From Chrysomallon squamiferum (Eukaryota; Mollusca; Gastropoda; Neomphalida; Peltospiridae), in assembly GCA_012295275.1 (NCBI GenBank), contig CM022671.1:7043727-7107726 (forward strand): a DNA stretch of 64,000 nucleotides, given 5' to 3'. This document shows positions 63,632-64,000 of the stretch, piece by piece; positions within the stretch are counted from its first letter, which is position 1; each line of letters starts with the position of its first letter. A program made the position numbers and the translations under genes. The notes beneath the pieces are model-generated. The model saw only the letters and a list, made by a program, of their open reading frames with translations, did no database searches and was not told the origin of the DNA.

Positions 63632-64000
63632 ACCTGTGATCACTGATATATTTATACTTATGTTGACTGAATATAATAAAACAAAAATAGTAAATGCTAC
63701 AAGTGATAGAAAACAAAAACTTTTTATAATGAAGCTAATTTATGTACACGTACATCTGTAACAATACATTATGTATTCCTTTTAGTAACGTTTGTGAAAC
63801 TCATCATGATTTCTTTTGATATGTGTACTAGTATAATAAAACAAAAACATTCTTTGAATTATTTATGAAATACAAGAAATAAATGCCTTATTTTATTAAT
63901 ATTTTTTCTCCTTAATATTAAAAATATATTAATTTCATCTGTTTGTACCAATATAATACACGTATAGTTTAATTTGTATGAATTAATCATTGCTTTGTAC

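Overview
The window is eukaryotic nuclear DNA from an invertebrate animal, most likely a mollusc. Genes are split by many GT-AG introns. The background is AT-rich and crowded with ATT/AAT, GA, CA and TTTA microsatellites. The interstitial telomere motif is TTAGGG, and a multi-domain fucolectin-like (FTP) gene of a kind common in molluscs is present. The phylum call is inference; the rest is read from the sequence.

Layout: (1) 688-7010 (+), the 3' part of a secreted FTP-domain lectin gene with three tandem domains, each cut by a phase-1 intron that carries its own tandem repeat. (2) 7.0-14.2 kb, telomere-like repeats, minisatellites, a decayed MITE and a relic of a PSMF1-like (PI31) gene. (3) 14269-21315 (+), a complete threonine synthase-like 1 (THNSL1) gene in 10 exons, 735 aa. 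(4) 25066-29322 (+), PNPLA8 (calcium-independent phospholipase A2 gamma) in 7 coding exons, with one apparent single-base frameshift and a decayed duplicate of exon 4 in an intron. (5) 34510-36281 (+), an unrecognised two-exon gene of 190 aa. (6) 36.5-41.1 kb, a pogo/Tigger-like MITE and a 150-bp satellite array of about 16 units. (7) 44969-52667 (-), an optineurin/NEMO-family gene in 11 coding exons, about 746 aa, also with one apparent single-base frameshift. (8) 53-60 kb, mostly noncoding with two weak exon candidates. (9) 60071-60168 (+), the first coding exon of IMP dehydrogenase, whose remainder lies beyond the window.

These are unrelated neighbours, not a cluster: a recognition lectin, two organelle-linked metabolic proteins (THNSL1, PNPLA8), an innate-immunity/autophagy adaptor (OPTN/NEMO) and a purine-synthesis enzyme. 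No CRISPR array, rRNA, tRNA or prokaryotic operon was seen. The points most worth following are the PSMF1 relic, the duplicated pseudo-exons in PNPLA8 and OPTN, an N-terminal LC3-interacting motif in the OPTN-like protein, the single intact sugar site in the triple-FTP lectin, and alternating CpG-poor and CpG-normal blocks.
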